DNA of 64,000 nucleotides from Paenibacillus xylanilyticus (lineage in GTDB: Bacteria; Bacillota; Bacilli; Paenibacillales; Paenibacillaceae), in assembly GCF_009664365.1 (NCBI RefSeq), contig NZ_CP044310.1, positions 2,429,001 to 2,493,000 on the forward strand, given 5' to 3'. Shown here one piece after another: positions 1 to 9,700 of this stretch. Positions within the stretch are counted from its first letter, which is position 1, and every line of letters starts with the position of its first letter. Position numbers and translations under genes: made by a program. Under the pieces are notes generated by a model. It did not search any database. It was given only the letters and a program-made list of their open reading frames with translations, and had not been told where the DNA came from.

Positions 1-584
1 GCTCCATTGCCGAGATCAACCCTCTTGTTGTTACTGGAGATGGAAACGTTATCGCACTGGATGCGAAACTGAATTTTGATTCCAACGCATTGTTCCGTCA
101 CAAGGATATTTTGGAACTTCGCGACTTGGATGAAGAAGACGAAAAAGAAATCGAGGCTTCCAAATACGACCTCAGCTACATAGCACTTGATGGCAACATC
201 GGCTGTATGGTTAACGGTGCGGGACTTGCGATGGCTACGATGGATATCATCAAATACTACGGTGGAGACCCGGCCAACTTCCTTGATGTTGGGGGCGGTG
301 CAACAACGGAGAAAGTAACAGAAGCTTTTAAAATCATTCTGTCTGACGCCAAAGTGGCGGGCATCTTCGTTAACATTTTCGGCGGAATCATGCGCTGTGA
401 TGTCATTGCAAATGGTGTGGTTGAAGCAGCGAAGCAGCTTGGCCTCACTAAACCGCTGGTTGTTCGTCTTGAAGGAACGAACGTGGAACTTGGCAAACAA
501 ATTTTGGGTGAATCCGGCCTGAATATTGTACCTGCTGATTCCATGGCTGACGGTGCACAAAAAATCGTTGCCCTCGTAAAATAA
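1..584 (+). CDS. sucC: Succinyl-CoA synthetase (ADP-forming) beta subunit, C-terminal part
   Basis: The gene enters from outside the window, and the reading frame is open from base 3 to the TAA at 582-584. The visible protein covers the end of the ATP-grasp domain and the CoA-ligase-like domain, with [32 protein letters not shown] and [10 protein letters not shown], which are family hallmarks. With the alpha subunit it interconverts succinyl-CoA and succinate with ATP formation in the TCA cycle. sucD follows after an unusually long 181-base spacer that can fold. Truncation is only by the window edge. Confidence 0.97.
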   Translation, partial: SIAEINPLVVTGDGNVIALDAKLNFDSNALFRHKDILELRDLDEEDEKEIEASKYDLSYIALDGNIGCMVNGAGLAMATMDIIKYYGGDPANFLDVGGGATTEKVTEAFKIILSDAKVAGIFVNIFGGIMRCDVIANGVVEAAKQLGLTKPLVVRLEGTNVELGKQILGESGLNIVPADSMADGAQKIVALVK

Positions 585-599
585 GTTCATTCCTGGGCC

Positions 600-704
600 A
601 TTTATATCAATCCAAAGAGCGGTCGCAATCTTCATGAATTATATCGGAATGCTTCAGTCGTCTAATTCATGTTCCCGCCAGCGATGGAATCGAATGATAT
701 AAAT
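600..704 (+). other. Nested inverted repeats in the sucC-sucD spacer
   Basis: Two perfect inverted repeats are nested. The outer arm ATTTATATCA at 600-609 pairs with TGATATAAAT at 695-704. The inner arm CATGAATTA at 633-641 pairs with TAATTCATG at 663-671. Smaller complementary tetramers lie between them. There is no T-run after the outer stem, so it does not look like an intrinsic terminator. It could be an mRNA processing or stability element that sets sucC versus sucD levels. No function is shown by sequence alone, and I know of no named RNA family that it matches. Confidence 0.6.
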
Positions 705-765
705 TGCTTTCTTAGTGCCGGAGCTGTCCGGAACTTGAAAAATAACCGTAAGGATGTGAAGCAAC

Positions 766-1695
766 GTGAGTATTTTGATCGATAAAAATACAAAAGTCAT
801 TACGCAAGGCATTACGGGTTCAACGGGAATGTTCCACACGAAGGGCGCATTGGATTACGGAACCCAAATGGTAGGCGGTGTAACACCAGGCAAAGGCGGG
901 ACTAATGTTGATATCACGCTGGAAGATGGCAAAGTTGTTAGTCTTCCGGTATTTAATACGGTACAAGAAGCGAAGGAAGCTACAGGTGCAACAGCGAGTG
1001 TTATCTATGTGCCACCTGCATTCGCAGCGGATTCCATCATGGAAGCTGTTGACGCAGAGCTTGATCTTGTAATCTGTATTACAGAAGGCATCCCTGTCCT
1101 TGATATGGTGAAGGTAGACCGTTTCATGGAAGGCAAAAAGACGGTATTGATCGGACCGAACTGTCCTGGTGTTATTACACCGGGTGAATGTAAAATCGGG
1201 ATCATGCCAGGCTATATCCACATGGCTGGACATGTTGGCGTCGTTTCCCGTAGCGGAACGCTCACGTATGAAGCTGTTCATCAACTGACTACACGTGGCA
1301 TTGGACAGTCTTCAGCGGTAGGAATCGGGGGAGACCCGGTTAAAGGTTCCGAATTCATTGATATCCTCAAACGTTTCAATGAAGATCCTCAGACTCATGC
1401 TGTCATCATGATCGGGGAGATCGGTGGTACAGCAGAGGAAGACGCTGCAGAGTGGGTTCGCGACAATATGACCAAACCGGTTGTTGGATTTATCGGTGGT
1501 GTTACTGCGCCTCCAGGCAAACGCATGGGTCATGCTGGTGCCATTATCTCTGGAGGTAAAGGTACAGCCAAGGAAAAAATCGCGAAGCTTGAGTCCTGTG
1601 GTATCAAAGTTGCGCCTACGCCTGCCGAGATGGGCTCCACGCTGGTAAGTGTACTGGAAGAGCGCGGTATTTTAAATTTGTGCACGACACATTAA
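766..1695 (+). CDS. sucD: Succinyl-CoA synthetase (ADP-forming) alpha subunit
   Basis: A 309-residue protein of usual family length. The N-terminal CoA-binding Rossmann domain has [12 protein letters not shown]. The ligase domain carries [10 protein letters not shown] and the active-site histidine loop [14 protein letters not shown], where the His is phosphorylated during catalysis. It forms the heteromer with SucC for substrate-level phosphorylation in the TCA cycle. The GTG start at 766 follows an AAGGATGTG Shine-Dalgarno sequence at 749-757. A strong terminator closes the pair about 80 bases downstream. Confidence 0.97.
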   Translation: MSILIDKNTKVITQGITGSTGMFHTKGALDYGTQMVGGVTPGKGGTNVDITLEDGKVVSLPVFNTVQEAKEATGATASVIYVPPAFAADSIMEAVDAELDLVICITEGIPVLDMVKVDRFMEGKKTVLIGPNCPGVITPGECKIGIMPGYIHMAGHVGVVSRSGTLTYEAVHQLTTRGIGQSSAVGIGGDPVKGSEFIDILKRFNEDPQTHAVIMIGEIGGTAEEDAAEWVRDNMTKPVVGFIGGVTAPPGKRMGHAGAIISGGKGTAKEKIAKLESCGIKVAPTPAEMGSTLVSVLEERGILNLCTTH

Positions 1696-1772
1696 TTCTT
1701 TTCCATTATAATAGTAGAAACGGTGCGGAGAGTTATAACTCTCGTAACCGACTATTGTGATACGGAAAAGGT

Positions 1773-1816
1773 AAGCAACCTTTTGCCCTTAAACGGGGTG
1801 AAAGGTTGCTTTTTTG
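1773..1816 (+). terminator. Intrinsic terminator after sucCD
   Basis: The perfect 11-base stem AAGCAACCTTT (1773-1783) / AAAGGTTGCTT (1801-1811) is followed directly by a run of T. It separates the sucCD unit from dprA. Confidence 0.9.
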
Positions 1817-1937
1817 CGTTGAATTACTTGCCAAATGAGAGAACTGAATTGCTCTCTATAAAGTAAACGCTTGCATTCTGTCGTCACAACCTACACAATA
1901 TGAGGGAAGTGTTCTTCCCGCTCGGGAGGCTTACAGT

Positions 1938-3068
1938 ATGGAGAAAAGCTTGATTCTGTTTGGTTTGCATGAAATGGATGGTGTTGGGAAGAAAACGATC
2001 TCGAAATTAATGACAGGGGGGCACAACCTTCCGGATTTGCTTCATTATGACGAAGGAGATTGGGTTCAAGCCGGGCTGCGTAAAGATCAGGCCACCAGGC
2101 TTGTGAATACTTTCGATGCAGACTGGATTGAGCATAGGCGTGAAGCGGTTTATAAACAAGGAATTCAGGTTATTACCTATCTGGATGAAGATTACCCCAT
2201 ATTAATGAAGGAAACCGTTCAGGCACCTTGGGTTATGTACGGCCGTGGGGACATGAATTTGTTACATACAAAGGCAATTGCCATGGTAGGAACTCGAATG
2301 CCAACAGTATATGGTCGCAAAGTAGGCGAGAAACTGACGACAGAATTTTGTCATGCAGGGTTGACCATAGTAAGTGGTCTTGCCCGTGGTATTGATAGCA
2401 CTTGTCATGAGGCCGCTCTTCGCGCAAAAGGTAAAACCGTTGCCGTTTTTGGCACAGGAATTGATAAGATCTACCCACCTGAGAACAAAAAACTAGCTGA
2501 GCAAATTGCTGAAACAGGTCTATTGCTGTCGGAATATCCACCAGGCACCCGTGCTCATCAAGGACTATTTCCGGAGCGTAATCGAATAATTGCCGGTTTG
2601 ACACTTGGAACGCTGGTTGTAGAAGCGGATATACTAAGCGGCTCTCTTATTACTGCAGATGCAGCGCTGGAGGCAGGAAGAGATGTATTTGCTGTTCCGG
2701 GCCCCATTACATCACCCAAGAGTCGAGGGTCACATAATCTGATCCGTCAGGGGGCCAAATTGGTCACCTGCGCGGATGATCTGCTTGAAGAGTACCGAAT
2801 GGACTTGCCAAATCCCGAACAACTTCCTTACAATAGAGGACGTTCCCCAGAAAAGGGAGCAGGTAATCACCCGGATATGTTTCCTAAGGTGAGTCTCTCA
2901 TCTGATGAGAGAAGGATCATCTCCCTGCTGGAGCAGGACGAAAGATCTTTGGATCAACTTGTAGAGCAGCTCGGTTGGGATTTTGGACATTTGCATTCAG
3001 TTCTGTTATCTTTAATCATAAAAAAACAGATTAGCCAATTACCTGGAACCAAATATGCAAGGGTATGA
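1938..3068 (+). CDS. dprA: DNA-processing protein DprA (Smf), natural transformation
   Basis: A 376-residue DprA/Smf protein. In transformation, DprA binds incoming single-stranded DNA and loads RecA. The Rossmann-like core shows VGTRMPTVYG, SGLARGIDSTCHEAAL, GTGIDKIYPPEN, SEYPPGT and FPERNRIIAGL, all typical of the family. An N-terminal helical (SAM-like) segment precedes it, and a C-terminal winged-helix-like segment (about residues 310-376) follows. The ATG at 1938 has GGGAGG at 1924-1929. It sits between sucD and topA as in Bacillus. Its presence does not prove competence, because DprA is widespread in non-competent species. Confidence 0.95.
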   Translation: MEKSLILFGLHEMDGVGKKTISKLMTGGHNLPDLLHYDEGDWVQAGLRKDQATRLVNTFDADWIEHRREAVYKQGIQVITYLDEDYPILMKETVQAPWVMYGRGDMNLLHTKAIAMVGTRMPTVYGRKVGEKLTTEFCHAGLTIVSGLARGIDSTCHEAALRAKGKTVAVFGTGIDKIYPPENKKLAEQIAETGLLLSEYPPGTRAHQGLFPERNRIIAGLTLGTLVVEADILSGSLITADAALEAGRDVFAVPGPITSPKSRGSHNLIRQGAKLVTCADDLLEEYRMDLPNPEQLPYNRGRSPEKGAGNHPDMFPKVSLSSDERRIISLLEQDERSLDQLVEQLGWDFGHLHSVLLSLIIKKQISQLPGTKYARV

Positions 3069-3179
3069 CAATGCTGTGACTACGCGGCATGTGAAAATAG
3101 ATTATTAACGGAAGTTATTTAATTGCTGACAAGGATGAAAAGGAACAAGCAGTTTCATGACTGAGAGGAGGATGAACCT

Positions 3180-5279
3180 ATGGCGGATTCACTCGTAATC
3201 GTGGAGTCGCCCTCAAAGGCGAAGACAATCGGCAAATATTTAGGCAGCAAGTTCATCGTGAAGGCTTCGATGGGACATGTGCGCGATTTGCCGAAAAGTC
3301 AGATCGGCGTTGAGGTGGAGAATGATTTTAATCCGAAATATATTACGATCCGCGGCAAAGGTTCGATTTTGAAAGAACTGAAGGATGCACGAAAGAAAGT
3401 GAAAAAAGTGTACCTCGCAGCTGACCCGGATCGCGAAGGCGAGGCTATTGCATGGCACTTGGCTCATGCACTTGAACTGGATGACACCGAGGATTGCCGA
3501 GTTGTCTTCAACGAAATTACGAAGCAGGCAGTCAAGGATGCGTTCAAAACACCGCGCAAAATTAACATGGACTTGGTTAATGCACAGCAGGCCAGACGAA
3601 TTCTGGATCGGCTTGTCGGATATAAAATCAGTCCTTTATTATGGAAGAAAGTCAAAAAAGGATTGTCCGCTGGACGTGTACAGTCGGTGGCAGTCAAAAT
3701 CATTTTGGATCGCGAAAATGAAATCGATGACTTTATTCCAGAAGAATACTGGAGCATTACGGCGAAGCTGACTGCTGACGGCAACCCGTTTGAAGCGAAG
3801 TTCCATCAATTGAACGGTGCAAAAACCGAACTCGGAAGCGAAGCCGAAGTACAAGCAATCCTGAAACAAATTGAGAATGCGGATTTTACCGTCAAAGAAG
3901 TGAAAGAGAAAGAACGCAGCCGGAATCCATCCGCTCCGTTTACGACAAGTTCTTTGCAGCAGGAGGCTGCACGGAAATTGAATTTCAGGGCTTCCAAAAC
4001 GATGTCGGTTGCACAACAGCTCTATGAGGGCGTAGACCTCGGAAAAGAAGGCACAGTGGGTCTCATTACGTATATGCGTACAGACTCCACTCGGATTGCG
4101 GCATCAGCTCAGGAAGAAGCCAAAGAATATATTGTTGGCAAGTACGGTGAAGCTTTTGCACCCGAGACGCCAAGAAACTATTCCAAGAAGGCTGCCAATG
4201 CGCAGGATGCTCACGAAGCTATTCGTCCAACATCCATTTTGCGTGATCCCGATTCCATCAAATCATTTATGAGCCGTGATCAGTTCAGACTGTATAAACT
4301 GGTATGGGAGCGCTTCGTGGCTAGCCAAATGTCCTCTGCCGTCCTCGATACACTCTCTGTGGACATCGCAGCTGGAGATACCATTTTCCGTGCAGCTGGC
4401 TCCAAGGTTCGCTTCCAAGGCTTCATGAAGGTGTATGTGGAAGGGAACGATGATGGTACCACGGAAGAAGATCGTTTGCTGCCTCCACTAAAAAAAGGAG
4501 ATCGGTTAGAGAAGCAGGAGATTGAACCGAAACAGCACTTCACTCAACCACCGCCCCGGTATACGGAAGCAAGACTTGTACGTACGCTGGAAGAGCTGGG
4601 CATAGGGCGTCCAAGTACATATGCACCAACCCTGGAAACCATTCAGAAGCGTGGATATGTGGCAATCGAAGAGAAAAAATTCATGCCGACTGAGCTTGGA
4701 GAACTGGTCATCGAGCAGATGGAGGAGTTTTTCCCTGAAATTCTGAATGTAGAGTTCACTGCCAATATGGAAGGTGATCTTGACCATGTGGAAGAAGGCT
4801 CGGAAGACTGGGTCAAAGTGCTTGCTGAATTTTACGAATCATTTGAGAAAAGACTCGAATTCGCAGAAGAAGAAATGAAAGAGATTGAAATTGAAGATGA
4901 GGTCTCGGACGAAATCTGCGAGAAATGCGGCAAGCCGCTTGTATACAAACTGGGTCGGTTCGGCAAGTTTCTTGCGTGCTCCGGATTTCCGGACTGCCGG
5001 AATACCAAACCGATTATTAAGGATATTGGCGTAACTTGTCCGAAATGTAAGGAAGGGCATGTGGTTGAACGTCGCAGTAAAAAAGGACGTATTTTCTATG
5101 GCTGCGACAAGTATCCAGAGTGTGATTTCGTATCGTGGGATAAACCGTCGGCCAAACCTTGTCCAAGTTGTGGTTCTCTCATGGTTGAGAAACGAAACAA
5201 GCAGGGGACACGTTTGCAATGTACATCCTGTGATCATCAGGAACCGGTAGAGGAACCGGAAGAAGAAACAGCGGATTAG
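3180..5279 (+). CDS. topA: DNA topoisomerase I (type IA)
   Basis: A 699-residue enzyme that relaxes negative supercoils by transient single-strand cleavage. The TOPRIM domain is at the N-terminus ([12 protein letters not shown], then [15 protein letters not shown]). The catalytic tyrosine is in [12 protein letters not shown], near residue 298. The C-terminus has three zinc-ribbon modules: CEKCGKP...CSGFPDC, CPKCKEG...CDKYPEC and CPSCGS...CTSC. The last is shorter, ending in CTSC near the C-terminus. The Shine-Dalgarno GAGAGGAGG at 3163-3171 fixes the ATG at 3180. trmFO follows 15 bases later, suggesting co-transcription. Confidence 0.97.
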   Translation: MADSLVIVESPSKAKTIGKYLGSKFIVKASMGHVRDLPKSQIGVEVENDFNPKYITIRGKGSILKELKDARKKVKKVYLAADPDREGEAIAWHLAHALELDDTEDCRVVFNEITKQAVKDAFKTPRKINMDLVNAQQARRILDRLVGYKISPLLWKKVKKGLSAGRVQSVAVKIILDRENEIDDFIPEEYWSITAKLTADGNPFEAKFHQLNGAKTELGSEAEVQAILKQIENADFTVKEVKEKERSRNPSAPFTTSSLQQEAARKLNFRASKTMSVAQQLYEGVDLGKEGTVGLITYMRTDSTRIAASAQEEAKEYIVGKYGEAFAPETPRNYSKKAANAQDAHEAIRPTSILRDPDSIKSFMSRDQFRLYKLVWERFVASQMSSAVLDTLSVDIAAGDTIFRAAGSKVRFQGFMKVYVEGNDDGTTEEDRLLPPLKKGDRLEKQEIEPKQHFTQPPPRYTEARLVRTLEELGIGRPSTYAPTLETIQKRGYVAIEEKKFMPTELGELVIEQMEEFFPEILNVEFTANMEGDLDHVEEGSEDWVKVLAEFYESFEKRLEFAEEEMKEIEIEDEVSDEICEKCGKPLVYKLGRFGKFLACSGFPDCRNTKPIIKDIGVTCPKCKEGHVVERRSKKGRIFYGCDKYPECDFVSWDKPSAKPCPSCGSLMVEKRNKQGTRLQCTSCDHQEPVEEPEEETAD

Positions 5280-5294
5280 CATATATGGGGGTAA

Positions 5295-6638
5295 ATGATT
5301 TTGACGAATGAACAGGTAGTAACGGTAATTGGAGCCGGGCTGGCAGGAACTGAAGCCGCTTGGCAAATTGCAAGTCGCGGTGTACGTGTGAAACTATATG
5401 AGATGAGACCGGTTGTAAAAACACCGGCTCATCATACCGATAAATTTGCTGAACTGGTGTGCAGCAATTCGCTGCGTGCCAACGGTTTGACTAATGCAGT
5501 TGGTGTGTTGAAAGAAGAAATGAGAATGCTGAACTCCCTGGTACTAGGTGCAGCTGATCGAAATGCTGTTCCAGCGGGAGGAGCACTTGCTGTTGACCGT
5601 GATGGATTCTCGGGAGAGATTACATCCACGCTTCATCAGCATCCACTCATCGAGGTTGTCAACGAAGAACTGACCTCCTTGCCAGAGGACGGTATCGTTG
5701 TTGTAGCTACCGGTCCACTGACTTCGCCAGCATTATCCGAACAAATCAAGGCGCTGATGGGCGAGGAATACTTCTATTTCTACGACGCAGCTGCTCCGAT
5801 TATTGAAAAAGACTCCATTGACATGAACAAGGTGTACCTTGCTTCCCGTTACGATAAAGGTGAGGCAGCCTACCTAAACTGTCCGATGACAGAAGAAGAG
5901 TTTGATATTTTCTATGATGCTCTGATTACGGCAGAGGTTGCCCAATTAAAAGAGTTTGAAAAGGAAATTTACTTCGAAGGCTGCATGCCGATTGAAGTCA
6001 TGATGAAGCGAGGAAAACAAACGGCTCTGTTTGGTCCGATGAAACCTGTTGGTCTCATTAACCCGCATACAGGGGAATTGCCACACGCAGTAGTACAGCT
6101 CAGACAGGATAACGCAGCAGGAACCCTTTATAACCTGGTTGGATTCCAGACACATCTGAAATGGGGAGAGCAGAAACGGGTATTCTCGCTAATCCCTGGC
6201 CTGGAAAATGCGGAGTTTGTACGTTATGGTGTTATGCACCGCAATACGTTCATTAATTCTCCCAAATTGCTGCGTCCGACGTATCAATTCAAGGAACGTC
6301 CAAATCTGTTCTTTGCAGGACAAATGACAGGTGTTGAAGGGTATGTTGAATCTGCTGCTTCAGGTCTGATTGCGGGGATGAATGCAGCCAAAGCGGCGCT
6401 TGGACAGGAACTTGTAGTATTGCCAGTAGAGACAACGCTAGGCAGTATGGCACAGTATATTACTACGGCTGACTTCAAACACTTCCAACCGATGAATGCA
6501 AACTTTGGCTTGCTGCCAAAACTGGAAACGAAGATCCGTAACAAAAAAGAAAAAAATGAAGCTCTTGCACAGCGCGCACTGGATGGAATTGCCCGTTTTG
6601 CAGCTGCAGAAGGTCTAACCGTTCCGGGACGCGTATAA
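5295..6638 (+). CDS. trmFO: tRNA (uracil-54-C5)-methyltransferase, folate/FAD-dependent
   Basis: A 447-residue TrmFO (formerly Gid). It makes ribothymidine at position 54 of tRNA using methylene-tetrahydrofolate and FAD. Visible features are the FAD-binding [12 protein letters not shown] at the N-terminus, [12 protein letters not shown] with a conserved Cys near residue 56, the second Cys in [11 protein letters not shown], and the C-terminal [16 protein letters not shown]. The start is uncertain. The ATG at 5295 lies only three bases after GGGGG at 5287-5291, whereas the in-frame TTG at 5301 has ideal spacing and may be the true start. In B. subtilis codV follows this gene; here hslV follows directly. 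Confidence 0.95.
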   Translation: MILTNEQVVTVIGAGLAGTEAAWQIASRGVRVKLYEMRPVVKTPAHHTDKFAELVCSNSLRANGLTNAVGVLKEEMRMLNSLVLGAADRNAVPAGGALAVDRDGFSGEITSTLHQHPLIEVVNEELTSLPEDGIVVVATGPLTSPALSEQIKALMGEEYFYFYDAAAPIIEKDSIDMNKVYLASRYDKGEAAYLNCPMTEEEFDIFYDALITAEVAQLKEFEKEIYFEGCMPIEVMMKRGKQTALFGPMKPVGLINPHTGELPHAVVQLRQDNAAGTLYNLVGFQTHLKWGEQKRVFSLIPGLENAEFVRYGVMHRNTFINSPKLLRPTYQFKERPNLFFAGQMTGVEGYVESAASGLIAGMNAAKAALGQELVVLPVETTLGSMAQYITTADFKHFQPMNANFGLLPKLETKIRNKKEKNEALAQRALDGIARFAAAEGLTVPGRV

Positions 6639-6665
6639 ATTAGTTTCGTGGGAGGAGGCTGAATC

Positions 6666-7208
6666 ATGGATATGTCATTTCATGCTACAACGATCTGTGC
6701 AGTTCGTCATAATGGCAAGGCAGCGATTGCCGGAGATGGTCAGGTGACCATGGGACAAAGCGTTGTGATGAAAAATACGGCCAAAAAAGTAAGACGTCTA
6801 TACCGCGGACAGGTTGTAGCTGGTTTTGCCGGTTCAGTAGCGGATGCCATTACACTATTCGAAAAGTTTGAGGGTAAGCTGGAAGAGCATCATGGAAATC
6901 TGCAACGTGCCGCGGTGGAGCTTGCCAAGGACTGGCGGCAGGATCGCATTCTGCGCAAGCTCGAAGCGCTTCTTATCGTTATGGATAAGACAGGAATGCT
7001 GCTTATCTCTGGCGGAGGCGAAATCATTGAGCCGGATGATGATGTCATTGCGATCGGTTCTGGTGGGAACTTCGCTCTGTCTGCTGCACGTGCATTAAAA
7101 CGTCATGCAACTAACCTGGAAGCTAAGGACATTGCCCGTGAGTCGCTGCAGGTTGCAGCAGAGTTATGTGTGTATACCAACAATAATATCATTGTAGAAG
7201 AACTGTAA
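6666..7208 (+). CDS. hslV: HslV/ClpQ (CodW) peptidase subunit of the HslUV protease
   Basis: A 180-residue proteasome-beta-like peptidase that forms a dodecamer capped by HslU rings for ATP-dependent proteolysis. The N-terminus reads [11 protein letters not shown], followed by GDGQVTMGQ and [11 protein letters not shown]. As in the B. subtilis homologue, a short extension precedes the TT pair that is N-terminal in E. coli HslV. GGAGGAGG at 6651-6658 favours the ATG at 6666. The ATG at 6672 would instead expose a serine after Met removal, which matters because the Bacillus enzyme is an N-terminal serine protease. hslU lies downstream after a hairpin. Confidence 0.95.
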   Translation: MDMSFHATTICAVRHNGKAAIAGDGQVTMGQSVVMKNTAKKVRRLYRGQVVAGFAGSVADAITLFEKFEGKLEEHHGNLQRAAVELAKDWRQDRILRKLEALLIVMDKTGMLLISGGGEIIEPDDDVIAIGSGGNFALSAARALKRHATNLEAKDIARESLQVAAELCVYTNNNIIVEEL

Positions 7209-7276
7209 GATAACCCCGCAAACTGAAACATAGAGCATGGCCGTTAGGGCTATTCCTATCAATTTGCGGGGTTATC
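7209..7276 (+). promoter_or_regulatory. 14-bp perfect inverted repeat between hslV and hslU
   Basis: GATAACCCCGCAAA at 7209-7222, directly after the hslV stop, is perfectly complementary to TTTGCGGGGTTATC at 7263-7276. The loop is 40 bases. No T-run follows (CCCTAATTTT), so it is a poor intrinsic terminator. It could be a processing or stabilising stem that sets peptidase-to-ATPase ratio, or a partial attenuator. Confidence 0.7.
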
Positions 7277-7338
7277 CCTAATTTTGATAACATATTTCTA
7301 TGCAGGATTTTTAAGTAGACTGGTAGGAGGGAAGCGAA

Positions 7339-8739
7339 ATGCAAACACAAGCGTTAACACCAAGACAAATTGTTGCAGAGCTTGATAAGTATATTGTGGG
7401 TCAGAAACAGGCCAAAAAATCGGTGGCTGTTGCCTTGCGCAATCGATATCGCCGCAGCCTTTTGCCAGAGCATACGCAGGATGATATTGTCCCTAAAAAC
7501 ATATTGATGATTGGACCGACAGGTGTTGGTAAAACGGAAATTGCCCGCCGTCTGGCTAAACTGGTGGGAGCCCCTTTTGTTAAGGTAGAGGCAACGAAAT
7601 TCACGGAAGTGGGTTATGTTGGTCGTGATGTGGAATCCATGATCCGTGACCTGATTGAAACCTCCATGCGGATGGTTAAGCTGGAACGCACCGAAAAGGT
7701 AAAAGACAAGGCTGAAGAAGCTGCCAATGAACGTATCGTACATATCCTGGCTCCTTCCCAATCCAAGTCCAAAAATCAACGTAACCCGTTTGAAATGATA
7801 TTTGGCAATAACGGAAACAATACGCCCGAGCAGGAAGAACCAGAACCGGACACCAATGTCGCAGAGCGGCGTCGCAAGATCAAATTCGACTTGTTATCCG
7901 GTAAACTGGAAGAAGACATTATCGAGATTGATGTTGAGGATACGGCTCCGAATATGATGGATATGTTTGCTGGGCAGGGAAATGACCAGATGGGTATGAA
8001 TATGCAGGAGATGTTTGGAAGCCTGCTGCCGCGACGTACCAAAAAACGCAAGCTGGCGATCAAAGAAGCTCGTAAAGTCCTGATCCAGGAAGAAGCAGGC
8101 AAGCTGATCGATATGGATGACGTTACGCAAGAGTCCATTCGCAGAGCTGAACAGACGGGTATCATTTTTATTGACGAAATTGATAAGGTGGCCAGCCAGG
8201 GACGTGGCAGCGGACCGGATGTATCTCGTGAAGGGGTGCAGCGGGACATTTTGCCTATCGTGGAAGGTTCTACTGTGATGACCAAGTACGGACCTGTCAA
8301 AACCGATTATATTCTGTTTATGGCGGCTGGAGCGTTCCATGTGGCCAAACCTTCGGATCTGATCCCCGAGCTTCAAGGACGTTTCCCAATTCGGGTTGAG
8401 CTGAATAGCCTATCTCTGGAGGAATTCGTATCAATCTTGACCGAACCTCAAAATGCGTTGACAAAACAATATGTCGACTTGCTGCGTACTGAAAATATTG
8501 AAATCGAATTCTCGGATGAGGCTATTCGTGAGATTGCCAAGCTTGCTGAATCCGTAAACCAAAATACGGAGAATATTGGCGCTAGGCGTCTGCATACTAT
8601 TCTTGAGAAACTCCTTGAGGATCTGTCCTATGAGGCTCCTGAGCTCACGCTGGAGCGAATGGTGATTACTCCGGAGTATGTGCGAGAGAAACTGAACGAT
8701 ATTGCTCAGGATCGTGACCTGAGTCAATATATTCTGTAA
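7339..8739 (+). CDS. hslU: HslU/ClpY (CodX) AAA+ ATPase subunit of the HslUV protease
   Basis: A 466-residue AAA+ unfoldase. Walker A is GPTGVGKTE near residues 58-66, and Walker B is [10 protein letters not shown]. An inserted I-domain of roughly residues 105-240 recognises substrate and is rich in charged and Met residues. The arginine-finger/sensor-2 region is [21 protein letters not shown]. It threads substrates into HslV. The ATG at 7339 follows a GGAGGGAAG sequence. In B. subtilis the next gene would be codY; here about 1 kb without a gene follows. Confidence 0.97.
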   Translation: MQTQALTPRQIVAELDKYIVGQKQAKKSVAVALRNRYRRSLLPEHTQDDIVPKNILMIGPTGVGKTEIARRLAKLVGAPFVKVEATKFTEVGYVGRDVESMIRDLIETSMRMVKLERTEKVKDKAEEAANERIVHILAPSQSKSKNQRNPFEMIFGNNGNNTPEQEEPEPDTNVAERRRKIKFDLLSGKLEEDIIEIDVEDTAPNMMDMFAGQGNDQMGMNMQEMFGSLLPRRTKKRKLAIKEARKVLIQEEAGKLIDMDDVTQESIRRAEQTGIIFIDEIDKVASQGRGSGPDVSREGVQRDILPIVEGSTVMTKYGPVKTDYILFMAAGAFHVAKPSDLIPELQGRFPIRVELNSLSLEEFVSILTEPQNALTKQYVDLLRTENIEIEFSDEAIREIAKLAESVNQNTENIGARRLHTILEKLLEDLSYEAPELTLERMVITPEYVREKLNDIAQDRDLSQYIL

Positions 8740-8871
8740 TAAGACTTTTCACGGTATTCAGAAGAACTTGATGATATTGAAGTTTAATGGTGGTATTCAC
8801 TGTTTAATAGAAATAAGTTGAACTACTGTTGAAGGAATAATCCTGATCGGTTGGTGATTGCTTATTTTTAT

Positions 8872-8895
8872 GGCAGATGAATGCTGCCTTTTTTT
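8872..8895 (+). terminator. Short terminator after hslU
   Basis: GGCAG (8872-8876) pairs with CTGCC (8884-8888) and is followed at once by seven T. The stem is only five base pairs, so efficiency is uncertain, but place and T-run fit the end of the hslVU transcript. Confidence 0.6.
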
Positions 8896-8904
8896 GTTCC
8901 CGGC

Positions 8905-8932
8905 TAATGGATTTCTATTGATAAGCCGATAA
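8905..8932 (+). promoter_or_regulatory. Candidate flagellar sigma (SigD/FliA-type) promoter
   Basis: GCCGATAA at 8925-8932 matches the enterobacterial FliA -10 consensus exactly and the B. subtilis SigD -10 closely. TAAT at 8905-8908 sits 16 bases upstream, close to the TAAA-N15 consensus. It points toward flgB about 800 bases away, but a strong terminator at 9514-9550 lies between. It may therefore drive a short non-coding transcript or an attenuated leader. Confidence 0.5.
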
Positions 8933-9167
8933 AAAGATTGAAGTTACATTTTAAGGTAGGGAAAAAATAGGACTTTTGCCGCAGTTGTTAGGATTCGAGG
9001 TCGTAAGAACTCGAAAAAGTTCATGTTTGCAGGTGGAACAGCTTCCAATATAAGGTTGTATGTTTTATCCAAGTCTGGTTATCAGTTTAATGACCTTGCC
9101 GACAAATATTGCGCAAATGCGCAAAAATTCTATCAGAGTAATACGCTGATGTAGTAAAACATTTTCG

Positions 9168-9197
9168 TTGACTTCCATATTTAATGGAAAATTTAAT
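9168..9197 (+). promoter_or_regulatory. Possible vegetative promoter containing a palindrome
   Basis: TTGACT at 9168-9173 resembles a -35 box, with the AT-rich TTTAAT at 9192-9197 about 18 bases on. The perfect inverted repeat TTCCAT/ATGGAA (9173-9178 and 9184-9189) fills the spacer, where a repressor could bind. The -10 match is weak and the region is AT-rich, so chance is possible. Confidence 0.3.
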
Positions 9198-9513
9198 TGT
9201 TAAAAAAGTGTTGTCTAATTTGTAGGTGAACCATTAAGGAAACAACTTAGGGAAGTCAATTATTTAGTTTGTAGGGACTCTAACTATAGAATGTAAGTTA
9301 CTAAAAAGCTTATTGTAACGGCAAATATTGCTAACTCAATTAAGTGAAATATTCCCATAAATGAATTTTATCCAGCATACAGGTTTATAAAAGTAAAGGG
9401 AGAACCTGGTCAAAATTTTAAAAATGTATAAACGTATGTTTTGTATATGTGAACTAAAAAATGATATGGGCCTCGATATTTGCGAAAAAATTCATAATTT
9501 GCAGAAAATACAC

Positions 9514-9550
9514 AAAAAGCCTTGTCTTTCAGAAAAGATAGGGCTTTTTT
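9514..9550 (+). terminator. Strong intrinsic terminator upstream of flgB
   Basis: AAAAAGCC then TTGTCTTT, a short CAGA loop, AAAGATA and GGGCTTTTTT form a stem of about 16-17 pairs with two G-U wobbles, ending in a T-run. The A-run on the left arm also makes it terminator-like in the opposite direction. It stops anything started in 8740-9513 unless antitermination occurs. Confidence 0.85.
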
Positions 9551-9645
9551 CTTATTGTAATAAATGCCAATCTCGAAGAAACTTATGTTATACGACAACA
9601 TCAGAGTTAATTCTACTTAAGTCCTAGAAAAACGCGAAAAGGCGA

Positions 9646-9665
9646 ATGTTTTTGTCGAAAAACAT
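9646..9665 (+). promoter_or_regulatory. Perfect Spo0A box within a palindrome, 63 bases before flgB
   Basis: The palindrome ATGTTTTT-GTCG-AAAAACAT spans 9646-9665. Its centre contains TGTCGAA (9653-9659), identical to the Spo0A box, with the T-rich and A-rich flanks preferred by Spo0A. Its place upstream of the fla/che operon suggests that the sporulation regulator represses motility when phosphorylated. This is inferred from the motif; no promoter was located with confidence next to it. Confidence 0.55.
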
Positions 9666-9677
9666 AAGCGATTTAAA

Positions 9678-9700
9678 GGGAAAAGGTTGAATCTTTTCCC
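9678..9700 (+). promoter_or_regulatory. Hairpin just ahead of the flgB ribosome-binding site
   Basis: GGGAAAAG (9678-9685) and CTTTTCCC (9693-9700) form a perfect 8-bp stem with a 7-base loop. It ends ten bases before AAGGAGAGG. It lacks a clean T-run after the stem, so translational control or 5'-end protection of the fla/che mRNA is more likely than termination. Confidence 0.5.

Noticed and set aside
9424..9627. 67-residue ORF in the hslU-flgB gap
   Set aside because: It runs straight through the strong terminator at 9514-9550, has no good ribosome site and shows no recognisable protein features.
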